A DNA stretch of 64,000 nucleotides from Pseudogracilibacillus sp037072025 (GCF_037072025.1 NZ_JAXHDD010000014.1:21835-85834); one strand, 5' to 3'. Counted from the stretch's first letter, positions 9,047 through 18,544 are shown. Notes: generated by a model not told the origin, from the sequence alone. Translations and numbers: made by a program.

Positions 9047-10165
9047 ATGGCTTATGTAGCTGTAAAAGGTGGAACAGAAGCAATTGAAGCTTCTATCAAT
9101 TTATTAAATTATGAACGGATCAAAGATAAAAGAATCATTGAAGTTGAAACAATCATATCAACAATGCGTAGTTTAGTTGATCAAGTAATGTCAGAAAGCA
9201 GTTTATATTCACCGTTTTTAGCAGCACTGGCAATTAAGCAGGCAGAAGGAAGTATGGAAGAGGCGGTGTTTCTCTTGCGTGCACATCGCTCCACTTTACC
9301 AAGGCTTTATGTAAGTGAATCAGTCGATATGAATGATATGTTTGTGGAACGACGTATATCAGCTAGTTTTAAAGATATTCCAGGTGGTCAATTACTTGGA
9401 GCAACCCCAGATTATAAGCATCGTTTACTCAATTTTGACTTAATCGATGAATCCGCCTTTCACAATGAAAAATTAATAAATCAATATAAAAGTGCTTTAC
9501 CACCTTATGTAAATACGACGGAAGTTTTACGATACCCAAAGGTTGTGGAGTACTTACGAAAAGAAGGACTATTTCCGACATATGAACCGAATAATGAGGA
9601 ACCTATTGATGTGACGAAAGAAAATATACGTTTTCCTATTGCAAGAAGTGCTCGTTTACAAATGTTGACTCGAGGGCAAACAGGTGCAGTTACTTCTTTA
9701 GGTTATGCGTCCTTACGAGGGTATGGAGCAGTTCACCCAACTGTTGGAGAAGTACGATTTGGTTCGATTCCGATTCACGTAAATGTACAGTCAGAAGCGG
9801 AAATTGATCCAGATGATTCATATTATATTGGGGAGATTAAGCTTTCTGAGGTAGAATCTTTCGTCCCGGTTACAACAAGTGATGAAAATGGAAATGATGC
9901 ATTACATTTTGAAATCGGATATGGTGTTTGTTTTGGAAGAAATGAAACGAAAGCAATTGCGATGAGTATTTTAGATCAATGTTTAGAACATCCAGAAATT
10001 GATTTCCCGACACATGATGAAGAATTTGTGTTATTGCATATTGATTCTGTTGAATCGACTGGTTTCATATCGCATTTAAAATTACCGCATTACGTTACGT
10101 TCCAATCTAAATTAGATGCCGTCCGAAATACTAAAAAGGAGCGAGACACGAGTGAAACTAATTAG
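9047..10165 (+). CDS. phnI: PhnI, C-P lyase core, ribosyltransferase-like subunit
   Basis: A 372-residue PhnI, the nucleosidase/phosphonate-transfer subunit that with PhnG and PhnH replaces the adenine of ATP by the phosphonate. The start MAYVAVKGGTEAIEAS and the later RSARLQMLTRGQTGAV and LGYASLRGYGAVHPTVGE segments are characteristic. Length is close to that of E. coli PhnI. The 3' end overlaps phnJ by 14 bases, suggesting coupled translation. Confidence 0.93.
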   Translation: MAYVAVKGGTEAIEASINLLNYERIKDKRIIEVETIISTMRSLVDQVMSESSLYSPFLAALAIKQAEGSMEEAVFLLRAHRSTLPRLYVSESVDMNDMFVERRISASFKDIPGGQLLGATPDYKHRLLNFDLIDESAFHNEKLINQYKSALPPYVNTTEVLRYPKVVEYLRKEGLFPTYEPNNEEPIDVTKENIRFPIARSARLQMLTRGQTGAVTSLGYASLRGYGAVHPTVGEVRFGSIPIHVNVQSEAEIDPDDSYYIGEIKLSEVESFVPVTTSDENGNDALHFEIGYGVCFGRNETKAIAMSILDQCLEHPEIDFPTHDEEFVLLHIDSVESTGFISHLKLPHYVTFQSKLDAVRNTKKERDTSETN

Positions 10166-11018
10166 ACATTTTGCCTATTTTGACGAAGGTGCAAAAAAAG
10201 AAATTAGAAGAGCGACATTAAAAGCAGTAGCAATTCCAGGTTATCAAGTTCCTTTTGCTTCACGTGAAGTTCCAATTGGACGTGGCTGGGGAACTGGTGG
10301 TTTACAACTCACTTTATCATTAATCGGTAAAAATGATGTGCTAAAAGTAATTGATCAAGGATCAGATGAATCCGTGAATGCAGTCAGTATAAAAAAACTA
10401 GTGCAAGAAACAACAGGTGTATCTTGTACAGACGATACGAGAAAAGCAAGTATTATTCAGTCGCGGCACCGTATTCCTGAAGTACCGTTAACGAAAGAAC
10501 AAATTATCGTCTTACAAGTTCCTGAACCCGAACCGTTACGTGACATCGAAAAAAGTGAACATCAGACGAAGATATTGCATGCAGAAGAGGATTATAGTGG
10601 TGCGTGGTTACAATTGTTCGAACAAATTATGATAATTGGTAGTACGACAACACATGCTAATCACCCAGTAGTTGTGAATAACCGCTATGTGATGGCACCT
10701 AGTCCAATTCCACGTTTTGATAATGAAAAAATGCATCAGTCAGAAGCATTAATTCTGCTAGGGGCTGGTCGGGAAAAGAAAATTTATGCAGTGCCTCCGT
10801 ATACGAATGTAACATCACTCGCTTTCGATGATTATACATTTCGGGTAGAGAATTTTGATGGAAAAGCTTGTCATTTATGTAATGCAACGGATGTTTTCTT
10901 AGATGAATTAGTAAATGAAGAAACTGGTGAAACTTATTTTCAATGCAATGATTCAAGCTATTGTTTGGAACGGTTAAATAAAAAAACATCACGAGAAGAG
11001 GTGGAGGTAAATGTTTGA
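10152..11018 (+). CDS. phnJ: PhnJ, radical-SAM C-P lyase
   Basis: A 288-residue PhnJ, the enzyme that breaks the carbon-phosphorus bond and releases the alkane plus ribose 1,2-cyclic phosphate 5-phosphate. The four conserved cysteines lie at about residues 240, 243, 265 and 271, spaced C-x2-C-x21-C-x5-C as in E. coli PhnJ, so the protein appears catalytically complete. GTG at 10152 has AAGGAG 11 bases upstream. An extension to 10116 would lie inside phnI and lacks family sequence. It overlaps phnK by 8 bases. Confidence 0.95.
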   Translation: MKLIRHFAYFDEGAKKEIRRATLKAVAIPGYQVPFASREVPIGRGWGTGGLQLTLSLIGKNDVLKVIDQGSDESVNAVSIKKLVQETTGVSCTDDTRKASIIQSRHRIPEVPLTKEQIIVLQVPEPEPLRDIEKSEHQTKILHAEEDYSGAWLQLFEQIMIIGSTTTHANHPVVVNNRYVMAPSPIPRFDNEKMHQSEALILLGAGREKKIYAVPPYTNVTSLAFDDYTFRVENFDGKACHLCNATDVFLDELVNEETGETYFQCNDSSYCLERLNKKTSREEVEVNV

Positions 11019-11850
11019 ACAGCCACTTCTTCAAGTGAAAAATGTGACAAAGAAATATGGGGCAGGCTGCCAAAAATGTGCTGCATTGCATTCGGAGGTA
11101 ATGATTAAGAATTACTGTCCTGTATGTCGGACTGTATATGCTTGTCGTGACGTTTCCTTCGATTTATATAGCGGTGAAATACTCGGTATTGTCGGTGAAA
11201 GTGGTAGTGGAAAATCAACATTAATGCAATGTTTATATTTTGATTTGGAAACTTCATCTGGAGAAGTATATATGGAAAGTTCGGAATGGCAAGGAGAAAA
11301 TCTATTTTATTTATCTGCGAAGCAAAAACGATCTATTCGCAACAGTAAATTTGGCATGGTGTATCAAAACCCGATACACGGTTTGAAAATGGAATATTCT
11401 GCGATTAGTAATATTGGTGAAAAACTGATTGCTGCGGGAAACAGGAATGTGAAAGAGATGGAAAGCATCGGTAATACGTTATTTAGAGAAGTGGAAATTC
11501 CATTATTTCGCTCGAAAGAAAAACCACTTCATTTTTCAGGTGGGATGCAGCAACGTGTTCAAATAGCGAAAGCTTTATCTAATAATCCGCCGATTTTATT
11601 TTTAGATGAAATTACGACAGGACTCGATTTATCTGTACAAGCAAATGTACTGGACGTAATTAAAAATATTCAAGTCGAGTACGGTGTGAGTATGATCGTT
11701 GTATCCCATGACTTAGCGGTGATTCGCATGTTAGCCGATCGCACACTTGTCATGCTAGATGGGCAAGTAATTGAAAAAGGATTAACAGACCAAATTTTAG
11801 AAGATCCTCAACATCATTTCACTCAGCAATTAGTTTACTCATTAATTTAA
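11011..11850 (+). CDS. phnK: PhnK, C-P lyase ATP-binding subunit with a four-cysteine insertion
   Basis: A 279-residue ABC-type ATPase that docks on the PhnGHIJ core rather than on a membrane transporter. Walker A GESGSGKST, signature FSGGMQQRVQIAKAL and Walker B ILFLDEITTG are intact. An insertion not found in E. coli PhnK lies before the first beta-strand: C20 and C23 (GCQKC) and C36 and C39 (YCPVC), which looks like a zinc ribbon. The protein is therefore about 27 residues longer than the E. coli form. Spacing and overlap with phnJ support co-translation. Confidence 0.92.
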   Translation: MFEQPLLQVKNVTKKYGAGCQKCAALHSEVMIKNYCPVCRTVYACRDVSFDLYSGEILGIVGESGSGKSTLMQCLYFDLETSSGEVYMESSEWQGENLFYLSAKQKRSIRNSKFGMVYQNPIHGLKMEYSAISNIGEKLIAAGNRNVKEMESIGNTLFREVEIPLFRSKEKPLHFSGGMQQRVQIAKALSNNPPILFLDEITTGLDLSVQANVLDVIKNIQVEYGVSMIVVSHDLAVIRMLADRTLVMLDGQVIEKGLTDQILEDPQHHFTQQLVYSLI

Positions 11851-11887
11851 ATCGATCATTAACCCATTCCATAAGGGAGGTTTCATT

Positions 11888-13066
11888 TTGTACATTATTC
11901 ATAATGGTTTAGTTGTAACTGAGGAAAAAATCGAAGAAGATTTAGCCGTCGTAGTCGAGGGAAGTCATATCCATTCTGTTATTTCAACCTCGCAACTTGC
12001 AGCGTTTCCAGAAGCGAAACGAATTGATGCGCATGGCGGATATATTACACCAGGGTTTATCGATATGCATTCTGATTATATTGAAACAATTGCTTCACCG
12101 CGTCCGACAAGTATGATCGATTTTAATATTAGTTTACGTGAAGCGGAGAAAATTCTCGTCAATAATGGAATTACGACAATGTTTCATTCTTTATCATTTT
12201 TTAAAGAAGATATCTTTACACAAAACATTATGCGGTTGCCGGATAATGTGCAAAAAATGGTTGATCTCATTCACGGGACGAGCGACGACCTTCATTTAAT
12301 TCGTCATCGATTACATGCGCGGTTCGAAATCGACAATACGTACGGTGTAAATCAATTAATCGAAAACATTGAACAAAATAAAGTGCATTTAGTATCGTTT
12401 ATGGATCATACGCCTGGGCAAGGGCAATATCGAAATTTACAAAACTACTATCAAGCGCTTCGGGGATATCGTGACGTTTCATATGATGAAGTACAAACAA
12501 TTATTCTCGAAAAACAAGCATGTGAAACAGTCTCTATAGAAGATATTGAAAGAATTACGAAATTAGCAAGAGAAAAGCAGATTGCAGTTGCTTCTCATGA
12601 TGATGATAATATTGACAAACTGAATCTTATGCGCTCATTTGGAACAACGATTAGTGAATTCCCAATTACGCTTGATGTTGCAAAAGAGGCTAAAAAATTA
12701 GGTTTCCATACGATTGTCGGCGCTCCAAATGTTTTATTAGGTAAATCTCATTCCGGTAATTTATCGGCAGTGGAAGCAATTGAATCTGGCTGTGCAGATA
12801 TTCTCTGTAGTGATTATTATCCTGTAGCTTTATTACATGCTGTGTTTCACTTACACGAGAAATATGGATATGATTTGCATGATATGTTTCAAATGGTAAC
12901 GATCAATCCAGCAAGGGCGGTGCAGATGGACAGTGAAATAGGTTCAATCCAGCGAGGGAAAAAGGCAGACCTTCTCATTATTGAAAAAATGCAGGATGGT
13001 TATCCGATGATTACGACGACAGTGGTGGATGGTGTCATTATAACGGAAACGAATTATCGTATTTAA
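11888..13066 (+). CDS. phnM: PhnM, ribose 1-methylphosphonate 5-triphosphate diphosphohydrolase
   Basis: A 392-residue amidohydrolase-superfamily protein, PhnM, which removes diphosphate from the ribose phosphonate triphosphate before PhnJ acts. Family features include GGYITPGFIDMHSDYIE, SMIDFNISLREAEKILVNNG, the metal-site SFMDHTPGQGQ and AVASHDDDN, and the terminal IGSIQRGKKADLLI. The start codon is TTG at 11888 with AAGGGAGG at 11873-11880. It sits between phnK and phnL, an order different from E. coli. Confidence 0.92.
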   Translation: MYIIHNGLVVTEEKIEEDLAVVVEGSHIHSVISTSQLAAFPEAKRIDAHGGYITPGFIDMHSDYIETIASPRPTSMIDFNISLREAEKILVNNGITTMFHSLSFFKEDIFTQNIMRLPDNVQKMVDLIHGTSDDLHLIRHRLHARFEIDNTYGVNQLIENIEQNKVHLVSFMDHTPGQGQYRNLQNYYQALRGYRDVSYDEVQTIILEKQACETVSIEDIERITKLAREKQIAVASHDDDNIDKLNLMRSFGTTISEFPITLDVAKEAKKLGFHTIVGAPNVLLGKSHSGNLSAVEAIESGCADILCSDYYPVALLHAVFHLHEKYGYDLHDMFQMVTINPARAVQMDSEIGSIQRGKKADLLIIEKMQDGYPMITTTVVDGVIITETNYRI

Positions 13067-13086
13067 AAAGTAAAGGGGCTAAAAAA

Positions 13087-13800
13087 GTGGCTATTTTACA
13101 AGTGAATCATTTCAGTAAGTCATTTAGGATCCATCATTTGCAAAAAACGATGCAAGCAGTCGAAAGCATTCACTTTACCTTACAGAAGGGTGAATTTATT
13201 GGTATTGTCGGCAAAAGTGGGAGTGGTAAATCGACCATTTTAAAAAGCATTTATCGAACGTACTTACCTGAAGAAGGAGAAATTATGTACGATTCGGCTC
13301 GTTTTGGGCAAATCGATTTAACAAATGCATCGGAAAGACAAATGATTTATTTACGAAAACACGAAATTGGGTATGTTTCACAATTTTTAAATGTAATGCC
13401 ACGGATTACATCGCGTCAACTTGTGGAAAATTCCTTACTTGAGGTTGGATTTTCAATCAAAGAAGCAAAAGAACGAGCGGAACAAGCATTAGTCCATTTT
13501 GATCTTGATCAAACATTGTGGGATGCATATCCGAATACTTTTTCAGGTGGCGAAAAATTACGACTTAATATTGCAATTGCAACGGTGAAAAACCCTCGCC
13601 TACTTTTACTAGATGAACCGACGGCAAGTTTAGATGCAAATTCCAAAGAAAAAGTACGTCAAATCATCGAAAAATTAAAACGACGTGGGACAACATTAGT
13701 TGGTATTTTTCATGACCTAGAATTTATGGAAGGTTTATGTGATAGAGTTTTCGAAATGGAATCACGGCAAACGAAAATATTCATAAAGGATCGTGTATGA
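13087..13800 (+). CDS. phnL: PhnL, C-P lyase accessory ATP-binding protein
   Basis: A 237-residue ABC-type ATPase of the PhnL family, which binds on top of PhnK in the C-P lyase complex. Walker A GKSGSGKST, signature FSGGEKLRLNIA and Walker B LLLLDEPTAS are present. GTG at 13087 follows AAAGGGG. Its last codons almost touch the start of the PHP gene. PhnL and PhnK are distinguished here by the PhnK cysteine insertion and by HFSKSFRIHHL at the N-terminus. Confidence 0.9.
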   Translation: MAILQVNHFSKSFRIHHLQKTMQAVESIHFTLQKGEFIGIVGKSGSGKSTILKSIYRTYLPEEGEIMYDSARFGQIDLTNASERQMIYLRKHEIGYVSQFLNVMPRITSRQLVENSLLEVGFSIKEAKERAEQALVHFDLDQTLWDAYPNTFSGGEKLRLNIAIATVKNPRLLLLDEPTASLDANSKEKVRQIIEKLKRRGTTLVGIFHDLEFMEGLCDRVFEMESRQTKIFIKDRV

Positions 13801-13801
13801 G

Positions 13802-14647
13802 ATGACAGACTTTTCTAGTGGGACGAACGCGAATACAGTCTCAGCTGATTTACATGTTCATAGTAATTATTCGGACGGTTTTCATTCAATGGAAGGAGTA
13901 GTTGTGCTCGCCAAAAATAATGGGTTAACTGAAATAAGTTTCACTGATCACGATTGTAAAATAAACCATGTCCAAGCTAAATATTTAAGTGAAAAATATG
14001 AAATTACAATTATACCGGGAATTGAAATTTCAGCATATGACTTTGAGAGAAATCGAAAAGTACATATTTTAGGTTATGGATATGACGAGAAAGCACGAAA
14101 TATTAGCAGCTTATGTGATGTCGTCTCGAAAAGAAGACATGACTATTCCCTCAGGCAAATAAAACAAATTCAAGATGCAGGCTACGAATTGAATATGGAT
14201 GAAGTTTTATCCTATGCAAAATATAGTGAAACCATTTATAAACAACATATTATGCGCGCATTAACTGATGCCCATTTTGCATCCGAAGCATATCAAACTT
14301 TATATCAAACATTATTTAAAGGAAACGGTGTTGCCTCAGGTGATATTTCGTATGTGAGTGCGGTCGAAGCGGTTGAATCTATCGTTGCAGATGGGGGAAT
14401 AGCGGTACTTGCTCACCCCGGACAATTAGATTCGTTTGAGATTGTTCCACTCCTTGCACAGCATGGATTAAAAGGAATTGAACGGAATCATTTCGACCAT
14501 ACCGTAAAAGATATGAAACGGGTAGATGAGCTTGCTCGAAAATATGACTTAATCATGACTGGTGGCTCTGACTTTCACGGCTTATATGGCAAACCGATTG
14601 GGATCGGCGAAGTGAGAAGTCCCCAATCATTATGCCATATATTGTAA
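13802..14647 (+). CDS. PHP-domain phosphoesterase, likely replacing PhnP in the C-P lyase pathway
   Basis: A 281-residue PHP (polymerase and histidinol phosphatase) protein. The full metal set is visible: ADLHVHSNYSDG near the start, FTDHD, IIPGIEIS, LAHPGQ, and TGGSDFHG near the end. Within phn operons of some Gram-positives, PHP proteins (PhnPP of Eggerthella is the known case) hydrolyse 5-phosphoribosyl 1,2-cyclic phosphate to the bisphosphate and further. No phnP or phnN occurs here, so this gene probably does the post-lyase step. ATG at 13802 is 11 bases after AAAGGA; a GTG at 13793 is too close to that site. Confidence 0.8.
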   Translation: MTDFSSGTNANTVSADLHVHSNYSDGFHSMEGVVVLAKNNGLTEISFTDHDCKINHVQAKYLSEKYEITIIPGIEISAYDFERNRKVHILGYGYDEKARNISSLCDVVSKRRHDYSLRQIKQIQDAGYELNMDEVLSYAKYSETIYKQHIMRALTDAHFASEAYQTLYQTLFKGNGVASGDISYVSAVEAVESIVADGGIAVLAHPGQLDSFEIVPLLAQHGLKGIERNHFDHTVKDMKRVDELARKYDLIMTGGSDFHGLYGKPIGIGEVRSPQSLCHIL

Positions 14648-14750
14648 CGAATCATAATAGATTTTAAGGGGGGATGCTCATCGAGGAATGCGAGATTGGG
14701 AGTGTAAGAGACAACATTTTCTATTAATTAAAAAGGGAGAGTTTACATTC

Positions 14751-15824
14751 ATGAAAAATAAGTCGATTTTTCTTCTCGTATTAACTTTATTCGTTATTGC
14801 TTTAGCAGCTTGTAGTGCAAGCGGAGCTGAAAGTAGTTCTAGTGAATCAAATGCTAGTGAATCAAATGCAAATAGTAATTCTAATGAAGTCATTGATATT
14901 GTATGGTATCCGAATGAATCTGGAAATGATATGAAAGCTTCCCGTGATGAAATCGGAGCGATCATTACGGAAGTAACAGGGAAAGAAGTGGAACATCATT
15001 TAACGACAGATTATGCTATTGCAATTGAAACGTTAATTAATAATAATGCGGATTTAGCTTTTATGGGAGCTGTTGGGTATGTTGAAGCGAAAAATGGAAA
15101 TGATGCGATCGAACCTGTTGTAGTTCCATCTGGTGCATCAGGTACATTAGATGATGCTATTTATCATAGTTGGCTTGCAGTAGATGTTGATAAACAAGAT
15201 GATTTTAAAGTGGATGGTGAATTTTCTCTTGATACATTAGTAGATAAACGTATGTCATTCGTGTCAAATAGCTCGACTTCGGGTTTTGTTGTTCCAACGT
15301 CAACCATTATCGATTATTTTGCGGATAGCTCAGATTATGGCGATTTAACTCCAGAAGATTTAATGGAAGGTGGATCACTTTTCTCACAAGTACTATTCGG
15401 TAACTCACACCAAGGTTCTGCTGTGAATTTAATTAACGGGAATGCTGATGTTGCAGCATTTTGTGATAATTGTGTTGAAAACTATGTGGAAGCTGCAGAT
15501 GGAGAAGAAAATACTGTAGGTACGGTTTATCGCGTGAAAGAAGGAGCTGCTGAACCTTTTAATAATGTGATCGGGGAAGAGTTTATTTTAATAAGTGTTA
15601 CTCCTGTATTAAACGCACCAATTGCTGCGAATTTAGAAGTGTTAGGAGAAGAAGACTTCAAGAAAATTCAAGATGCACTCGCTTCCGATGCGACAGCTAA
15701 TAATGAAGAAGTTTTCGTACCAGAAGATTCAGATGCTTCCGGTTTGTTTTATAAAACAGATCAAGAAAGATTTATTCCTGTAGAAGATGCTTGGTTTAAC
15801 CCAATTCGTGAATTATCTAATTAA
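14751..15824 (+). CDS. phnD: PhnD, phosphonate ABC transporter substrate-binding lipoprotein
   Basis: A 357-residue lipoprotein. The signal peptide MKNKSIFLLVLTLFVIALAAC ends in the lipobox LAAC, followed by a serine-rich linker. The mature part has the PhnD-type IVWYPNESG, AFMGAVGYVEA and SFVSNSSTSGFVVPTS segments. It captures phosphonates outside the membrane for PhnCE. ATG at 14751 follows AAAGGGAGAG; an in-frame extension to 14688 precedes the signal peptide and is rejected. It is separated from phnC by a stem-loop (15849-15879). Confidence 0.92.
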   Translation: MKNKSIFLLVLTLFVIALAACSASGAESSSSESNASESNANSNSNEVIDIVWYPNESGNDMKASRDEIGAIITEVTGKEVEHHLTTDYAIAIETLINNNADLAFMGAVGYVEAKNGNDAIEPVVVPSGASGTLDDAIYHSWLAVDVDKQDDFKVDGEFSLDTLVDKRMSFVSNSSTSGFVVPTSTIIDYFADSSDYGDLTPEDLMEGGSLFSQVLFGNSHQGSAVNLINGNADVAAFCDNCVENYVEAADGEENTVGTVYRVKEGAAEPFNNVIGEEFILISVTPVLNAPIAANLEVLGEEDFKKIQDALASDATANNEEVFVPEDSDASGLFYKTDQERFIPVEDAWFNPIRELSN

Positions 15825-15848
15825 TAATGAAGAATCCAAGTAAATAAA

Positions 15849-15879
15849 GTTAGAGTATGCATGTATTGCATGCTCTAAC
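15849..15879 (+). other. Stem-loop between phnD and phnC, probable mRNA processing or attenuation site
   Basis: GTTAGAGTATGCA pairs with TGCATGCTCTAAC around a TGTAT loop, 13 pairs with one G-U. It is followed by ATTAAAAAGG, not a U-run, so it is unlikely to be a full terminator. Such structures after binding-protein genes often stabilise the upstream message and raise its level over the permease genes. Confidence 0.55.
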
Positions 15880-15899
15880 GATTAAAAAGGAGCCTAAAA

Positions 15900-16664
15900 A
15901 TGTCTTTATTAAAAATTAAAAATCTATATAAGTCGTACGATAGTAAAACAAACGTATTGAATGATATTAATATTGATATTGAGAGTGGTGGCTTGGTTTC
16001 AATTATTGGTCCTTCAGGAGCGGGGAAATCAACGTTACTTCGATGTATTAATCGAATGGTCGACTTAACGGACGGTCAAATTATTTTTGACGGGGAAGAT
16101 ACAACCCATTATAAAAAAAGACAATTACGCAAGCTTCGTACAGACATTGGGATGGTTTTTCAACATTACAACTTAGTCCCACGACTAACGGTAATTGAAA
16201 ATGTGTTACATGGACGTTTAGGGTATAAATCTACTATTCAAGGATTATTAAGTCAATTTACAGAAGTAGAAAAAGAAAATGCTTTTTCGCTACTCGATAC
16301 ATTAGGGATTGTCGAGCATGCCTATAAACGTTGTGATCAATTAAGTGGCGGGCAGCAACAACGGGTTGGAATTGCGCGCGCGTTAATTCAAAATCCAAAA
16401 CTTATTTTATGTGATGAACCGATTGCGTCCCTTGATCCGAACGCCTCAAAAGTAATTATGAATTATTTGCAGAAAATTACGCGAGATCTTAATATTACTT
16501 GTATTGTTAACTTACACCAAGTCGATATCGCACGTGAATATTCTGATCGAATTATCGCTTTGAATAAAGGATTCGTTGTATTCGACGGCTCTCATTTACA
16601 ATTAACGGAAGAGCGGATGAATCATATTTATGGAATTGAAACACGTGAGTTAATTACGGTATAA
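15900..16664 (+). CDS. phnC: PhnC, phosphonate ABC transporter ATP-binding protein
   Basis: A 254-residue ATPase that powers phosphonate import. It has Walker A GPSGAGKST, a Q-loop MVFQHYNLVPRLTV, signature LSGGQQQRVGIARAL and Walker B LILCDEPIASLD, followed by the switch histidine in VNLHQVD. These match the PhnC family. AAGGAG precedes ATG 15900. phnE follows after 12 bases. Confidence 0.93.
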   Translation: MSLLKIKNLYKSYDSKTNVLNDINIDIESGGLVSIIGPSGAGKSTLLRCINRMVDLTDGQIIFDGEDTTHYKKRQLRKLRTDIGMVFQHYNLVPRLTVIENVLHGRLGYKSTIQGLLSQFTEVEKENAFSLLDTLGIVEHAYKRCDQLSGGQQQRVGIARALIQNPKLILCDEPIASLDPNASKVIMNYLQKITRDLNITCIVNLHQVDIAREYSDRIIALNKGFVVFDGSHLQLTEERMNHIYGIETRELITV

Positions 16665-16676
16665 GGAGAAATCAAC

Positions 16677-17462
16677 TTGAGTGAAAAAAAGCTACGAAGA
16701 AAAAAATGGCAATCAACATTATTTTTTATTGTCATTATTATTGTCATGTTGCTCTCTACATTTATTACCAATTTTAATTATATGCACAGTATGATGAGTA
16801 TTCCATCCGCATTCCAATGGATTTTTTCGAATCTATTGATTACGGAAGAAAGTTTACAAAGATTACCTACTATTTTAACAAAATTGAATGAGACTATTTT
16901 TATGTCAATAGCAGCATCTACTACAGCCGCAGCTGTATCTCTTTTCCTCGGAGTAATGGGATCTAAAACGACGAAAATGAATAATATAGTTAGTGTGATT
17001 GCCCGTGTGATCGCATCTTTTTCTAGAAATATTCCAGTCGTCGCTTGGGCGCTAATTTTATTACTATCTTTCGGTCAAAACTCAGTTACTGGCTATTTAG
17101 CTTTATTTGTCGGTTCGGTTGGATTTTTAACGAGGGCATTTATCGAATCGATTGATGAAGCGGATCAAAGTTCTGTTGAAGCGTTGACAGCTACAGGGGC
17201 AACGTATTTTCAAATCGTTAACAAAGCTGTTATTCCTCAAAGTTTGCCTCAAATTATAAGTTGGACATTGTTTATGATTGAAACAAATATTAGAAGTGCA
17301 ACACTCGTCGGTATCTTAACTGGAACGGGTATTGGATACTCGTTTGATTTATATTATAAATCGATGGATTATAATACTGTTGCATTAATCACGTTCAGCA
17401 TTGTTATCACAGTTATTATCATTGAATTACTATCTAACTATATTCGAAAGGTGATTATATAA
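16677..17462 (+). CDS. phnE: PhnE, phosphonate ABC transporter permease, first copy
   Basis: A 261-residue inner-membrane permease with about six hydrophobic segments, the first at residues 13-28. The cytoplasmic coupling loop with EALTATGATYFQIVNKAVIPQSLPQIISW is the EAA motif of PhnE proteins. TTG at 16677 follows AAGGAG. It overlaps phnE2 by one base. Two adjacent permease genes probably form a heterodimer. Confidence 0.92.
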   Translation: MSEKKLRRKKWQSTLFFIVIIIVMLLSTFITNFNYMHSMMSIPSAFQWIFSNLLITEESLQRLPTILTKLNETIFMSIAASTTAAAVSLFLGVMGSKTTKMNNIVSVIARVIASFSRNIPVVAWALILLLSFGQNSVTGYLALFVGSVGFLTRAFIESIDEADQSSVEALTATGATYFQIVNKAVIPQSLPQIISWTLFMIETNIRSATLVGILTGTGIGYSFDLYYKSMDYNTVALITFSIVITVIIIELLSNYIRKVII

Positions 17463-18316
17463 TGCAGAATAGCTTTGCTGTCCATATGAAAAGAACACGG
17501 TCAGGGAAAATCAGTTTAAAATCTGGAGAAAAATCGGAAAGAGTGATGAAGCTTACGCTTATTTTGCTTGTCGTCTTAACGATTGGGGCAGTCTTCTTTT
17601 TCGATTTTACTGGTTTTCAGTTACAAAAGGCAATTGTCGATACGACGCATAACTTGAAAATGATGTTCCTGTTGCCAAAACTAAGTCATTTTAGTATTGG
17701 TGAAGCATTTGTACAAGTTGCGATCACGATTGCATTAGCTGTATTGTCTACTATTCTTGGTGCTGTCATTGCTTTTTTTCTAGCATTACTTGCGGCAACG
17801 AATTTATCAAAAGAATGGATTTCACGTACGATAAGGGTGATCGTTGCTTTTATTCGAGCGGTGCCGACTGTATTGTGGGTGTTAATTTTTGCAATATCGG
17901 CTGGGCTTGGTAGTGAAGCGGCTGTCGTTGGTATGCTGTTTCACTCTATTGCATACTTAGTAAAAGCATATTCAGAAGCGTTTGAAGAAGTTGCCCCAGG
18001 TATTATCGAATCGTTGCGTGCGACTGGATCCAGCTGGTGGCATGTCGTGAGGCATGGGATTCTTCCATCAACTTGGACCTATTTGATGTCCTGGACATTT
18101 TTACGTTTTGAAATTAACTTTGGTGTTGCCGTTGCAATGGGGGCAGCTGCTGGAGCAGGTGGAATAGGATTCGAGTTGTTTATGGCATCTGGGTTTTATT
18201 TTGACTTTCAAGAAGTTGGGTTGATTACCTATATTATTTTAGTGATCGCCATTATCCTAGAAATGTTGTCTACACAATTAAAAGAGAGATACATGCAAGG
18301 TGTAAGTAATAGATAA
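17462..18316 (+). CDS. phnE: PhnE, phosphonate ABC transporter permease, second copy
   Basis: A 284-residue permease with a longer basic N-terminus and a first membrane segment at about residues 29-49. The coupling loop contains SLRATGSSWWHVVRHGILPSTWTYLMSW. It pairs with the preceding PhnE. It is the last gene of the phn operon; a strong terminator lies about 190 bases downstream. Confidence 0.92.
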   Translation: MQNSFAVHMKRTRSGKISLKSGEKSERVMKLTLILLVVLTIGAVFFFDFTGFQLQKAIVDTTHNLKMMFLLPKLSHFSIGEAFVQVAITIALAVLSTILGAVIAFFLALLAATNLSKEWISRTIRVIVAFIRAVPTVLWVLIFAISAGLGSEAAVVGMLFHSIAYLVKAYSEAFEEVAPGIIESLRATGSSWWHVVRHGILPSTWTYLMSWTFLRFEINFGVAVAMGAAAGAGGIGFELFMASGFYFDFQEVGLITYIILVIAIILEMLSTQLKERYMQGVSNR

Positions 18317-18504
18317 GCGACTCCGTTCGGGATGGTGTTTTTCGTACAGGGGTAATGTTCTCTTTCAGAATAAAAGGTGCGGTAAAACGATCGAAAAGAA
18401 ATTACAGTTCAATCGGGGCTAGTAATTATACCCGATTGCGAATACGCATGACAGGATATGTTTTATCATTTTAATAATTAGGTAATCCGATTTAAATGGA
18501 AATT
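18317..18504 (+). other. Non-coding tail of the phn operon
   Basis: I see no gene or repeat here. It probably forms the 3' untranslated part of the phn transcript up to the terminator at 18505. Confidence 0.4.
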
Positions 18505-18544
18505 AAAAAATCACCAGTGGGAATTTCTCCACTGGTGATTTTTG
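18505..18544 (+). terminator. Rho-independent terminator of the phn operon
   Basis: AAAATCACCAGTGG pairs exactly with CCACTGGTGATTTT around GAATTTCT and ends in TTTTT. The flanking A and T runs let it work on both strands. Confidence 0.85.
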
